Positions 44,001 through 52,875 of a stretch of 64,000 bases of DNA are shown here, in pieces. This DNA comes from Butyrivibrio sp. INlla18 (GTDB lineage Bacteria > Bacillota > Clostridia > Lachnospirales > Lachnospiraceae). The stretch is from NCBI RefSeq assembly GCF_900103635.1, contig NZ_FMXK01000012.1, forward strand, positions 62,001 to 126,000. Reading direction: 5' to 3'. The position numbers and the translations under genes are program-made. The notes beneath the pieces were generated by a model, which did no database searches, was not told where the DNA came from, and worked only from the letters and a program-made list of their open reading frames with translations. Positions within the stretch are counted from its first letter, which is position 1; each line of letters starts with the position of its first letter.

Positions 44001-44068
44001 AACCTCCTACCTGAGGCAGTAATGAACTCACTTTTTGCGCTATCATTCTGATTATGATCTGATATCAT
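41012..44068 (-). CDS. SNF2 family DNA/RNA helicase-like ATPase
   Basis: A 1018-residue protein. The N-terminal half matches bacterial SNF2-associated regions and ends in an SNF2 core: motif I [13 protein letters not shown], Ia region [12 protein letters not shown], motif II [11 protein letters not shown], motif III [15 protein letters not shown], then the helicase C lobe with [34 protein letters not shown] and motif VI [11 protein letters not shown]. The usual N-terminal SWIM zinc finger of this family is not evident. It is an ATP-driven nucleic-acid translocase of unknown target. AAAGGGG precedes the ATG. Confidence 0.93.
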   Translation of the reverse strand: [1018 protein letters not shown]

Positions 44069-44127
44069 GATACCCCTTTAACAATACAAAATCTCTAACA
44101 ATGTATCATTAAATTATACCATATTCC

Positions 44128-44628
44128 TTATTTGAGTACACTCAGAAGCTCCGCTACAACCTCTTCCATTGTACTATTTTTCTCATCTACTGTGATATCT
44201 GCGTATTTTTCATACAAAACGCTTCTCTCATTGTAAAGAGAAATAAGAGACTGTCCCTCTTTCATGACTACTCCGCGCTGCTTGACATCCTTAAGACGCT
44301 TTGTAAGCTCATCCATTGAAACCTTAAGATAAACAACGGTTCCAAGATTCTTGTAATGCTCCATGGCTTCTTTTCCGTAAACCACACTTCCACCTGTAGC
44401 AATTACACTCTTTTCAACTTCAATTCCTGTATTTATCTTGTTTTCGATATCAATAAAGCCGTCAATTCCTTCTTCTGCTATTATCTCAGAAAGCTTGCGG
44501 CCATCTTTTTCCTGAATAACAATATCTGCGTCCACAAAATTATAGCCAAGAATCTTGGCCAAAATAACGCCTACTGTACTCTTCCCCGAAGCAGGCATTC
44601 CGATCAGGATTATGTTGTTTTTTTTCAT
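44128..44628 (-). CDS. aroK: Shikimate kinase
   Basis: A 166-residue kinase of the aromatic amino-acid pathway that phosphorylates shikimate at the 3-OH. P-loop GMPASGKSTVG, the substrate-binding DADIVIQEKDGRKLSEI and GEEGI-like segments, and ATGGSVVYGKEA are present. Length fits the family. GGGAGG precedes the ATG. It lies alone between the binding-protein terminator and the SNF2 gene, without other aro genes nearby. Confidence 0.94.
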   Translation of the reverse strand: MKKNNIILIGMPASGKSTVGVILAKILGYNFVDADIVIQEKDGRKLSEIIAEEGIDGFIDIENKINTGIEVEKSVIATGGSVVYGKEAMEHYKNLGTVVYLKVSMDELTKRLKDVKQRGVVMKEGQSLISLYNERSVLYEKYADITVDEKNSTMEEVVAELLSVLK

Positions 44629-44675
44629 AATATACCTCCCAAAAGAGCTAAGCCCTTTTGCAACTGTCTAAGTAT

Positions 44676-44719
44676 AACAGAAAAAGGATATAACTGCCAT
44701 ATGACAGTTATATCCTTTT
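44676..44719 (-). terminator. Terminator of the carbohydrate-binding protein gene
   Basis: 19-base arms (44682-44700 and 44701-44719) with a single mismatch form an almost perfect palindrome with T run on the minus strand. Confidence 0.8.
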
Positions 44720-44762
44720 ATTCACTTATATGCCTAAAGAATTAGACAAATTCAGTTTAAGA

Positions 44763-47705
44763 TCACTCGAGAATGTACTCGATTGAATCACCGATTGAAC
44801 CTGAACCAATGATACCAAACTGAGCTGAGCTGTTTGGATAGATTCTGTAGTTCCAATCAAGAGGAGTGATGATGTAGTAATCACCATCTTCTTCGATGTT
44901 TACGCACCAGCTAGAATCAATCTTAACATCCTTCTTGCTGATCTTAACTTTCCAGCCTTCGATATTCTCGTTAGTATTGTTAACAACTGCAAAGTTTACA
45001 ACATAACCTGTTCCCCAGCTGTTGATCTGATAATCAAAATGAGCATCTGAAGGAGATGGCTGATCTGGCTGATCTGGCTGGTCTGGCTGGTCTGGCTGGT
45101 CTGGCTGGTCTGGCTGGTCTGGCTGATCTGGCTGATCTGGCTGATCTGGCTTAGTTACCTGCCAAGAATCAAGATCAACTTCACCAACTCTACCAGTGAT
45201 AGTGATATCTTTTGTGCCCTTAAGGTCAGCTACAGTGAACTCCTTAGTTACAAACTGTCCGTTTGTGCCTGTAAGTCTAAGTGTTGCAACAGTATTACCG
45301 TCTACTCCACCTTCTTTAACCTCAAGCCATGCAGCAGCATTTGATCTGTATGTGATAGCAAATTTATCTGCACCATCAAACTCTACATTGCTGTAGGTTA
45401 CGTGATTGCCTGACTTAATACCTGCAACATATGTTACATCGCCTTCTGTCTTAGCTTCTACATTTGCAAGTGCACCTGTCTCAGCCTGAACTACATCATA
45501 TGGATTGTATGATGAAGGAATTTCTGGCTGATCTGGCTGGTCTGGCTGATCTGGCTGGTCTGGCTGATCTGGAGTTGAAGCCTTGTTTGCCTTCCAAGAA
45601 TCAAGGTCTACTTCACCAACCTGAGTCTGGAATGTAATATCCTTAGCGCCTGTGATTTCAACATTTACCTTGAAGTCTTTTGTTACGAACTGACCATTTG
45701 TATTTGAAAGTCTAAGTGTTGTAAGTGTTTTACCAGCTACTCCACCTTCCTTTACATCAAGCCATGCTGGGCCGTTAGTTCTGTATGTTACTGTGATTGT
45801 GTCAACACCATCGAACTGAACATTCTTGTATCCAACAAGATTACCCTTCTTGATGCCTGCAACGTATGTTACATTGCCTTCTGTCTTAGCTTCTACATTT
45901 GCAAGTGTACCTGTCTCAGCTTCTACTGTCTCATATGGATTATATGAAGCAGGTGTTTCTGGCTGATCTGGAGTTGTAGCCTTGTTAGCCTTCCAAGAAT
46001 CGATATCTACTTCGCCCTTCTCACCAAAGAATACGATTGTCTTTGCACCAGAAACGCTCTCTTTTACCTTGAAGTCCTTAGTTACAAACTGACCTTTTGT
46101 ATCAGCAAGCTTGAAGGATGCGAGAACCTTACCAGCTACGCCGTTTTCTTTAACTTCTACAACTGACATACCATTTGCTTTGTATGTAAGTGTGAATGTA
46201 TCAACGCCATCGAACTCAACGTTCTTGTATGTTATTGAGCTTCCCTTCTTGATACCTGCAACGTATGTTACATCGCCTTCTGTCTTAGCTTCTGCGTTTG
46301 CAACAGCTCCGTTCTCAGCCTGTACTGTCTCATATGGATTGTATGATGAAGGAAGTTCTGGCTGATCTGGCTGGTCTGGCTGCTCTGGAGTTGAAGCCTT
46401 ATTTGCCTTCCAGGAATCAAGATCTACTTCACCAACCTGAGCCTGGAATGTGATATCCTTAGCGCCTGTGATTTCAACATTTACCTTGAAGTCTTTTGTT
46501 ACGAACTGACCATTTGTATTTGAAAGTCTAAGTGTTGTAAGTGTTTTACCAGCTACTCCACCTTCCTTTACATCAAGCCATGCAGGACCGTTTGTTCTGT
46601 ATGTTACTGTGATTGTGTCAACACCATCGAACTGAACATTCTTGTATCCAACAAGATTGCCCTTCTTGATACCTGCAACGTATGTTACATTGCCTTCTGT
46701 CTTAGCTTCTACATTTGCAAGTGTACCTGTCTCAGCCTCTACTGTCTCATATGGGTTGTATGAAGCAGGTGTTTCTGGCTGTGTTGGCTGTTCTGGCTGT
46801 TCTGGCTGCTCTGATGCCTTGTTTGCCTTCCAGGAATCGATATCTACTTCGCCCTTCTCACCAAAGAATACGATTGTCTTTGCACCAGAAACGCTCTCTT
46901 TTACCTTGAAGTCCTTAGTTACAAACTGACCCTTTGTATCTGCAAGTTTGAAGGATGCGATAACCTTACCAGCTACGCCATTCTCCTTAACTTCTACAAC
47001 TGACATACCATTTGCTTTGTATGTAAGTGTGAATGTATCAACACCATCGAACTCAACGTTCTTGTATGTTATGGAGCTTCCCTTCTTGATACCTGAAACG
47101 TATGTTACATCACCTTCTGTCTTAGCTTCTGCGTTTGCAACAGCTCCGTTCTCAGCCTGTACTGTCTCATATGGATTATATGATGAAGGAAGTTCTGGCT
47201 GTACTGGCTGATCAGGAGTCTCTGTTGACTCTAAAGGAGTTGCCCTCCAATAATCAAAATCAATATTACCAAGCTTACCAACGAAATAAAGGTCATGTTT
47301 TCCTGAAACTTCCTTTATATTTCCTGAATTGAACTCCTTGAAAGCTCCCTTTGTGTTTCCGAGTCTGACAAGACCAAGTGACTCACCGTCAACTGAATCA
47401 ATTCTTACATCAACAAGGGCTGCTCCACCAGTTCTTCCGTTAATGTAAAACTTATCAACACCCTTTGAAAAATCAACATCCTTGATTTTAATATAATCGT
47501 CCTGTTCGAAGCTTGAAAGATACTGTACATCTCCCTCTGTTTTAGCTTCTACCCCAGACATTCCAAAGTTCATTTCAGCCTGTGTAATTCCGTAAGGATT
47601 CTTCTTTGGGGCAGCAAAAGTGGTTACAGCTGTTGAATCAACCCCAACAACGATTGCACTAGAAAGCAGAATTCCGCTTAATAAAGCAGCTAATCTTCTT
47701 TTCAT
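44763..47705 (-). CDS. Secreted multi-module carbohydrate-binding protein (six CBM6-like modules, CBM2-like end)
   Basis: A 980-residue protein. A signal peptide ends near AVTTFAA (about residue 31). Six modules of about 120 residues, each beginning NPY..VQAE or similar and ending VD.DSW, occupy residues 36-154, 177-297, 317-437, 455-576, 588-709 and 733-852. They resemble CBM6-type beta-sandwich domains. Asp/Gln/Pro linkers separate the modules, the longest at 853-885. The last 95 residues look like a CBM2 cellulose-binding domain (VNFAVVNNTNENIEGWKVKI, SSWCVNI, NYRIYPNSSAQFG). No catalytic domain is present. It probably binds plant polysaccharide at the cell surface or outside. AGGAGG precedes the ATG. 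Confidence 0.85.
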   Translation of the reverse strand: MKRRLAALLSGILLSSAIVVGVDSTAVTTFAAPKKNPYGITQAEMNFGMSGVEAKTEGDVQYLSSFEQDDYIKIKDVDFSKGVDKFYINGRTGGAALVDVRIDSVDGESLGLVRLGNTKGAFKEFNSGNIKEVSGKHDLYFVGKLGNIDFDYWRATPLESTETPDQPVQPELPSSYNPYETVQAENGAVANAEAKTEGDVTYVSGIKKGSSITYKNVEFDGVDTFTLTYKANGMSVVEVKENGVAGKVIASFKLADTKGQFVTKDFKVKESVSGAKTIVFFGEKGEVDIDSWKANKASEQPEQPEQPTQPETPASYNPYETVEAETGTLANVEAKTEGNVTYVAGIKKGNLVGYKNVQFDGVDTITVTYRTNGPAWLDVKEGGVAGKTLTTLRLSNTNGQFVTKDFKVNVEITGAKDITFQAQVGEVDLDSWKANKASTPEQPDQPDQPELPSSYNPYETVQAENGAVANAEAKTEGDVTYVAGIKKGSSITYKNVEFDGVDTFTLTYKANGMSVVEVKENGVAGKVLASFKLADTKGQFVTKDFKVKESVSGAKTIVFFGEKGEVDIDSWKANKATTPDQPETPASYNPYETVEAETGTLANVEAKTEGNVTYVAGIKKGNLVGYKNVQFDGVDTITVTYRTNGPAWLDVKEGGVAGKTLTTLRLSNTNGQFVTKDFKVNVEITGAKDITFQTQVGEVDLDSWKANKASTPDQPDQPDQPDQPDQPEIPSSYNPYDVVQAETGALANVEAKTEGDVTYVAGIKSGNHVTYSNVEFDGADKFAITYRSNAAAWLEVKEGGVDGNTVATLRLTGTNGQFVTKEFTVADLKGTKDITITGRVGEVDLDSWQVTKPDQPDQPDQPDQPDQPDQPDQPDQPDQPDQPSPSDAHFDYQINSWGTGYVVNFAVVNNTNENIEGWKVKISKKDVKIDSSWCVNIEEDGDYYIITPLDWNYRIYPNSSAQFGIIGSGSIGDSIEYILE
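45051..45149 (-). repeat. Linker repeat coding (DQP)n
   Basis: Tandem 9-base units encode a Asp-Gln-Pro linker of about 33 residues between the sixth binding module and the CBM2-like domain. Shorter copies of the same unit occur at other module junctions. Slippage-prone. Confidence 0.9.
45579..47177 (-). repeat. Recent tandem duplication of a two-module unit
   Basis: Modules 2+3 (46395-47177) and modules 4+5 (45579-46343) are near-identical copies of each other at protein level and very similar at DNA level, whereas modules 1 and 6 are more diverged. The pair A-B was therefore duplicated as a block. Confidence 0.85.
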
Positions 47706-47740
47706 ACAAACCTCCTTGTGTATTTAGTGTTTAGTTTTTT

Positions 47741-47769
47741 CTGATACTTAAACGTTTAAGATTTCTCAA
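47741..47769 (-). promoter_or_regulatory. Promoter with operator in its spacer, carbohydrate-binding protein gene
   Basis: TTGAGA (47764-47769) and TATCAG (47741-47746) at 17-base spacing on the minus strand. The spacer is largely the perfect palindrome CTTAAACGTTTAAG (47747-47760) with central CG, the form of a LacI-family operator. Confidence 0.5.
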
Positions 47770-48125
47770 GCAAGTACATACTAGCATTACGTCCAGTTTC
47801 CTACTTCTCAAAAAATGCTCTTTCCTTATCAGATAATGCTATTTTCAGAAAATTTGGTTATATTCTGTGTTTTAACCAATTTTTTCTGAATATATTTGTA
47901 AACTTTTACTTAATAATTATTAATATTTCGCAGCCCATAAATTTTAGAATTAATTAAAATCCGCATAGTTAATCGCTATACTGTTACATTGCCTCTGTAA
48001 TAAAATACTTTAATATTATCATTTTGTTTTTTAAAAATTAGTTTATAGCATCAGTTTCCTAAAATATATGTTCAATTAATTTCTATTATGTAACATACAA
48101 TGTAACAAAGCCCACCATTTTCATA
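47770..48125. other. AT-rich intergenic region, no gene seen
   Basis: About 350 bases between the carbohydrate-binding gene promoter and the GH2 terminator. It is strongly AT-rich, with no plausible coding frame or clear RNA structure by eye. It may hold upstream regulatory sites. Confidence 0.5.
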
Positions 48126-48163
48126 ACAAAAAGCCCTTGAATTGTCTGACAATTCAAGGGCTT
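48126..48163 (-). terminator. Terminator of the GH2 gene
   Basis: 16-base perfect arms (48131-48146 and 48148-48163), AAGCCCTTGAATTGTC and its complement, with five T following on the minus strand. Confidence 0.88.
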
Positions 48164-48181
48164 ACTAAATTATTTGACTAA

Positions 48182-50512
48182 TTATTCTCTTATGATCACC
48201 TGGGCAAGTCCATGGAAGGTATATACATATCCAGTCTTACCAGGAGTATGATCTGACGGATTGCCATTCGACGCTCCAAGAAGCTCTCCCCACTCCTTTG
48301 GTATATCAAATCTAACATCCGCGTTAGGAACTATATTTTTATTTTTATCTAAAAGAGCTAACTTACGAATTACAATGTTCCCTTCCCTGTAATCCTCTGT
48401 CACTTCAAGTTTTGCAGTCTCTTTATCAGCAGTTTCATTTACCTCTCGAGACACCTCTACGCCATTTCTATAGCCAACTGCCTCCATGACGCCGCTCTCA
48501 GATACTATATTTTCCCAAATTAGATAGTCACCATCCTTCATAGCCTTTTTTCCAAGACTCTTTCCGTTTAGGATAAGCTCAACTTCTTCAGCATTTGAAA
48601 AAACATAGTAGTCCGTAGGAACTCCGGCTTCACCATTCATATCAGGATATGCATGTATCGTTTCCTCCATGCTCCACCATGACTTATAGAAATAATAAAA
48701 GTCCTTTGGATTTCCGCAAAGATCCATAGCGCCGAACTGACTACTAATAGCTGGCCATGCAAATGGAGTAGGCTCTCCATAATAATCAAATCCAGTCCAG
48801 ATAAAGAGTCCGCTTATCCAATCAGGCTTACAATGGCGCCACCTCTCTGCACCAAACATGTACCAATCTCTCTTTTCATTGATAGCAAGATGGCACTTTT
48901 CAGGATCCGTCTTGTAGCAACCTCTTGTTGATTTAAAGGTTCCCTGCTCAGTACAGATAAATGGGATATCAGGATATTCCTCATGAAATTTCTCATAAAG
49001 ATCACTGTGATAATTAAATCCAGCAACATCAAGCTCTTTGAATATTCCTTCAAGAACCGCATAGTCTTCTATCTGAGTGTTCGTCTTCATATCTAGCATC
49101 AAAAGAGCCATTGTAACCGGCGTATATGGATCAAGATGCCTTATGAATCTTTTCATAGTCTTAGCAATTCTAGCCCCTTGCCTTGTGAACTGACTCTGAG
49201 CTTCTTCATTACCAACAGAGTACATGACAACACATGGATGGTTGCGAGCAAGCTTCACCATTCTCTCAAGCTCTGAGAGATCCTTTTTGGCACTTGATAA
49301 AACTCTTGTTTCAAGCATCACGACCATGCCTTCTTCATCACATATAGAAAGGAATTCCTCTGTCAAAGGGTAATGTGCTCCTCTGTAGCCATTAGCTCCC
49401 ATCTCTTTAAGTTTCTTAATTCGATAACGCATAACCTCTTTTGGAACAGCACTTCCAAGTCCGCCATGATTCTGATGGCAACATACACCTTTTATCTTGA
49501 TCTGCTCTCCATTTAAAAGAAATCCTTTATCTTTGTCAAACTCAATACTCCTGATGCCAAAGGTCTTCTTATCAACATTGCAGATCTCGTCTCCGTCAAT
49601 AAGAGTAATGGTAAGCTCATATAGATTAGTGTCATCAAGCGACCACATTTTCACTTCATCTTCTTCAAATTCAAAAGACGTTACTAATCTCAAGTCACCA
49701 TCTCCAAGCTCAAAGATCAGTTTTTCATCAGTCTCTTCATACTTATCTATTGGTTCTGATATTATTTCCTCAAGATCATAATCGATCTTCTTAACAACCT
49801 TACCAGTTCTCTTTTCGCAAATCTCAAGATTGAGATATTTCTGATCATATCCTTCAAGGTTACATAATCTACAGGAAAAATTCATGTGTACTCCGTCATT
49901 TTCCACCGGAGTTCCATGAATAAACACATCCTCTATATGTTTTTCTTCTACAACCTTTAGATACGCATCTCTGTAGATTCCGCCGCCTTCATAAAACCAT
50001 CCTTCAGCCTCTCTTGCATCGCACTTAATAGATAAAACATTCTCCTCACCATAGGCAGCTACATCAGTAATATCAAGAGTAATCCTAGAATAACCACTTG
50101 GCTCATGCTCTACAAAAAATTCATTTAAGTAAATCCAGGAATCTCTATAAATTCCGTCAAAGATAAGATATACCTTTTTTCCCTCATAATCCTTTGGGAT
50201 AAAGAAATGCTTTCTGTACCAGCCAACATTTTTATCAAAAGAACCTGCAGTGGTATGGGCGTTATTAACATCCTCCATAGCAGGAATCGTATTATCTTCG
50301 CCAAATTCCTTTTCAGAATAATCATATACTTTTGTTTCAAACACAAAATCATGAGGAAGGGTAACCTCTTTCCAGTCTGAGTCATCGTAGCTTTTACTCT
50401 CAGGTCCCTGGTTAAAAGAGCCTGATTTAGCCCATCCCCATCTATTTCTGATAGTATCTATATCTCCAAAGTGAAACTTCCAACCATCGTTAAAACTCTT
50501 TAGTTCCTGCAT
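48182..50512 (-). CDS. Beta-galactosidase-like enzyme, glycoside hydrolase family 2
   Basis: A 776-residue cytoplasmic enzyme, no signal peptide. N-terminal sandwich domain (WKEVTLPHDF, GWYRKHFFIPKDY, VYLIFDGIYRDSWIYLN), immunoglobulin-like middle domain, then the TIM barrel: GANGYRGAHYP, YSVGNEEAQ with acid/base Glu436 after Asn435, FICTEQGT with the likely nucleophile Glu522, and LFIWTGFDYYGE. A C-terminal DUF4982-like domain follows. It should hydrolyse beta-galactosides or related glycosides. GGAG lies upstream of the ATG. It ends ahead of the carbohydrate-binding protein gene on the same strand, with its own terminator between. Confidence 0.88.
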   Translation of the reverse strand: MQELKSFNDGWKFHFGDIDTIRNRWGWAKSGSFNQGPESKSYDDSDWKEVTLPHDFVFETKVYDYSEKEFGEDNTIPAMEDVNNAHTTAGSFDKNVGWYRKHFFIPKDYEGKKVYLIFDGIYRDSWIYLNEFFVEHEPSGYSRITLDITDVAAYGEENVLSIKCDAREAEGWFYEGGGIYRDAYLKVVEEKHIEDVFIHGTPVENDGVHMNFSCRLCNLEGYDQKYLNLEICEKRTGKVVKKIDYDLEEIISEPIDKYEETDEKLIFELGDGDLRLVTSFEFEEDEVKMWSLDDTNLYELTITLIDGDEICNVDKKTFGIRSIEFDKDKGFLLNGEQIKIKGVCCHQNHGGLGSAVPKEVMRYRIKKLKEMGANGYRGAHYPLTEEFLSICDEEGMVVMLETRVLSSAKKDLSELERMVKLARNHPCVVMYSVGNEEAQSQFTRQGARIAKTMKRFIRHLDPYTPVTMALLMLDMKTNTQIEDYAVLEGIFKELDVAGFNYHSDLYEKFHEEYPDIPFICTEQGTFKSTRGCYKTDPEKCHLAINEKRDWYMFGAERWRHCKPDWISGLFIWTGFDYYGEPTPFAWPAISSQFGAMDLCGNPKDFYYFYKSWWSMEETIHAYPDMNGEAGVPTDYYVFSNAEEVELILNGKSLGKKAMKDGDYLIWENIVSESGVMEAVGYRNGVEVSREVNETADKETAKLEVTEDYREGNIVIRKLALLDKNKNIVPNADVRFDIPKEWGELLGASNGNPSDHTPGKTGYVYTFHGLAQVIIRE

Positions 50513-50631
50513 GCCTTATTCTCCTAGTCTTTTGAAATACCTATTACTTCACTTTGATTCTAGCAAAATGCTATTTCTCTTTCCCTTTACTTTCTTCACA
50601 TTTCCTTGCATTTTCAACTTTATTTTGCAAA

Positions 50632-50676
50632 TAAAAACCCGGAAAGTTTTAGGATTGAACTTAAAACTTTCCGGGT
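50632..50676 (-). terminator. Terminator of tpiA
   Basis: Perfect 15-base arms (50637-50651 and 50662-50676) with a 10-base loop and five T on the minus strand. Confidence 0.9.
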
Positions 50677-50701
50677 CAGAAATAATCAATATCTGTAAAT
50701 A

Positions 50702-51448
50702 TTATGCATTTACGATCTTACCGAAGTCAGGCTTAAGGCTTGCTCCACCAATAAGTCCACCATCGATGTTAGGCTTTGAAAGAAGCTCAGCAGCGTTACC
50801 AGCGTTCATTGATCCGCCGTACTGGATGCGAACTTCATCAGCTGTAGCCTGATCATAAAGCTTAGCGATAAGTGCACGGATAAGTCCGCAAACTTCCTCA
50901 GCCTGATCAGCTGTAGCTGTCTCACCTGTTCCAATAGCCCAGATTGGCTCGTAAGCGATAACAAGCTTCTTGACCTGATCTGCTGTTACGCCATCAAGAT
51001 CCCAAGTGATCTGTCTCTCGATCCACTCCTTGTAGGTGTCAGCCTTACGAAGTGCAAGTGACTCACCGCAGCAAAGGATTGGTGTAAGACCTGAAGCGAA
51101 TGCCTTCTTAACCTTCTGGTTGATGAGGATATCGTTCTCGCCGAAGATATCTCTTCTCTCAGAATGTCCAATGATAACATACTCAACTCCAGCATCCTTG
51201 AGCATAGGAGCTGAAATCTCACCTGTGAATGCACCGTTATCAACGATGTAGAAGTTCTCAGCACCAACGTGTACGTTTGTGCCCTTAACAGCCTCTACTA
51301 CAGCTACGATATCGATAGCTGGTACGCAGTAAACTACGTCTACAGCATCATTCTTTACTAAATCTTTAAGCTCTGCGCATAATGCAACTGCCTCGCTAGG
51401 AGTCTTGTTCATTTTCCAGTTGCCCGCAATAATACGTCTTCTAGGCAT
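50702..51448 (-). CDS. tpiA: Triosephosphate isomerase
   Basis: A 248-residue glycolytic enzyme interconverting DHAP and glyceraldehyde-3-phosphate. Catalytic elements: GNWKMN (Lys), IIGHSERR (His) and [11 protein letters not shown] (Glu), with phosphate-binding GGSMNAGN and GLIGGASL. The frame is open 25 codons upstream, but GGAGG fixes the ATG at 51448 and the family start [14 protein letters not shown] fits. The upstream stretch is the second RNA hairpin element. Last gene of gap-pgk-tpiA. Confidence 0.97.
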   Translation of the reverse strand: MPRRRIIAGNWKMNKTPSEAVALCAELKDLVKNDAVDVVYCVPAIDIVAVVEAVKGTNVHVGAENFYIVDNGAFTGEISAPMLKDAGVEYVIIGHSERRDIFGENDILINQKVKKAFASGLTPILCCGESLALRKADTYKEWIERQITWDLDGVTADQVKKLVIAYEPIWAIGTGETATADQAEEVCGLIRALIAKLYDQATADEVRIQYGGSMNAGNAAELLSKPNIDGGLIGGASLKPDFGKIVNA

Positions 51449-51477
51449 ATATAGTTCCTCCAAATTGTAATAATGAG

Positions 51478-51549
51478 GTTCTGCTCTCGCACCTTCGGTG
51501 CTCGTCAGAACTAAGTAGTACACTAGATCTGAAAAGACCAGATCAAGTG
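51478..51549 (-). ncRNA. Two-hairpin RNA element, copy 1 (after pgk)
   Basis: On the minus strand, starting two bases after the pgk stop: hairpin 1 (51521-51549, CACTTGATCTG pairing with CAGATCTAGTG except one T-T mismatch, loop GTCTTTT), linker TACTACTTA (51512-51520), hairpin 2 (51478-51511, GTTCTG/CAGAAC closing an ACGA/GAGAG internal loop and an inner GCACC/GGTGC stem). A second copy follows gap. The two copies share linker, loops and internal loop; stem differences are largely compensatory. No family recognised. Confidence 0.7.
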
Positions 51550-51550
51550 A

Positions 51551-52786
51551 TTACTTATTATCTGCAGCGTAAACTCCAGGAAGCTTCTTGCCCTCAAGGA
51601 ACTCAAGAGAAGCTCCACCACCTGTTGAGATGTGGCTCATCTTGTCAGCATATCCAAGCTGATTAACAGCTGCAGCACTATCACCACCACCGATGATTGT
51701 TGTAGCAGATGTCTCTGAAAGTGCCTTAGCAACTTCCTTTGTACCTGTTGCAAGAACTGGGTTCTCGAATACACCCATAGGTCCGTTCCATACTACAGTC
51801 TTAGCAGACTTAACTGCCTCTGAGTAAAGAGCGATTGTCTTAGGTCCGATATCAGCACCCTCTTTGTCAGCAGGGATCTTATCAGCATCAACAACTGTTG
51901 TGTTGATTGAAGGATTGTCGATAGGGTTAGGGAACTCATCGATGCATACAGCATCAACAGGAAGAAGAAGCTTCTTGCCGAGCTTGTCAGCCTTCTCCAT
52001 CATTTCCTTACAATAATCAACCTTTGTCTCATCAAGAAGTGACTTACCAACTTCATATCCCTTAGCCTTAAGGAATGTGTAAGCCATACCACCACCGATG
52101 ATAAGAGTGTCGCACTTCTCAAGAAGAGTGTTGATAACGTTGAGCTTATCAGCAACCTTAGCACCACCAAGGATAGCTACGAAAGGTCTAACTGGGTTCT
52201 CAACTGCGTTTCCAAGGAAGTCGATTTCCTTCTGCATAAGGTAACCAACTACGTTGCTTCCACCCTTTTCTGTGATGTACTTTGTAACAACAGCTACAGA
52301 AGCGTGTGCTCTGTGAGCTGAACCAAAAGCGTCACATACATAATCATCAGCAAGATCAGCAAGCTCTTTTGCAAAAGCCTCACCAGCCTCTTCAGGCTTA
52401 GTCTCTTCCTTGCCTCTGAAACGTGTATTCTGAAGAAGAACTACATCTCCCTCGTTCATAGCTGCAACAGCAGCTGTAGCATCAGCACCAGTTACGTTGT
52501 AGTCAGCTACGAACTTAACTTCCTTGCCAAGCTTCTCTGAAAGTCTCTTTGCTACTGGAGCAAGTGACTCGCCCTCGTTAGGGCCATTCTTTACCTTACC
52601 AAGGTGTGAGCAAAGGATAACCTTTCCACCATCTTTGATAAGCTTATTGATTGTAGGAAGAGCTGCAACGATTCTAGTCTCGTCTGTGATCTCACCATTC
52701 TTAAGAGGTACATTGAAATCGCAACGAACAAGAACACGACGGCCCTTTACGTTAATATCATCTACTGATTTTTTGTTAAGACTCAT
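51551..52786 (-). CDS. pgk: Phosphoglycerate kinase
   Basis: A 411-residue enzyme transferring phosphate from 1,3-bisphosphoglycerate to [46 protein letters not shown] and the C-terminal nucleotide motif [14 protein letters not shown] are present, with the usual two-lobed length. AAGGAG precedes the ATG. It is separated from gap by an RNA element and a terminator-like hairpin, and from tpiA by a second copy of the element, so the three genes can be expressed at different levels. Confidence 0.97.
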   Translation of the reverse strand: MSLNKKSVDDINVKGRRVLVRCDFNVPLKNGEITDETRIVAALPTINKLIKDGGKVILCSHLGKVKNGPNEGESLAPVAKRLSEKLGKEVKFVADYNVTGADATAAVAAMNEGDVVLLQNTRFRGKEETKPEEAGEAFAKELADLADDYVCDAFGSAHRAHASVAVVTKYITEKGGSNVVGYLMQKEIDFLGNAVENPVRPFVAILGGAKVADKLNVINTLLEKCDTLIIGGGMAYTFLKAKGYEVGKSLLDETKVDYCKEMMEKADKLGKKLLLPVDAVCIDEFPNPIDNPSINTTVVDADKIPADKEGADIGPKTIALYSEAVKSAKTVVWNGPMGVFENPVLATGTKEVAKALSETSATTIIGGGDSAAAVNQLGYADKMSHISTGGGASLEFLEGKKLPGVYAADNK

Positions 52787-52803
52787 TTATTCGTCTCCTT
52801 TTC

Positions 52804-52845
52804 TAAAAAATAAGAGGATCAGGTCCTAACGGACCGGACCCTCTT
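52804..52845 (-). terminator. Terminator between gap and pgk
   Basis: 15-base arms (52812-52826 and 52831-52845) with one mismatch, GGTCC/GGACC rich, followed by ATTTTTT on the minus strand. Lies 18 bases upstream of the pgk ATG and would trim read-through from gap. Confidence 0.8.
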
Positions 52846-52875
52846 TTAAGATCTCTATAATTGATTCACAATGAA

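Noticed and set aside
45051-45149. Short tandem repeats resembling a CRISPR array
   Set aside because: Units are 9 bases, in frame, with no spacers; they encode an Asp-Gln-Pro linker.
51449-51523. Upstream in-frame start of tpiA that would turn the RNA element into coding sequence
   Set aside because: GGAGG and the family N-terminus place the start at 51448; the upstream residues lack similarity to any isomerase.
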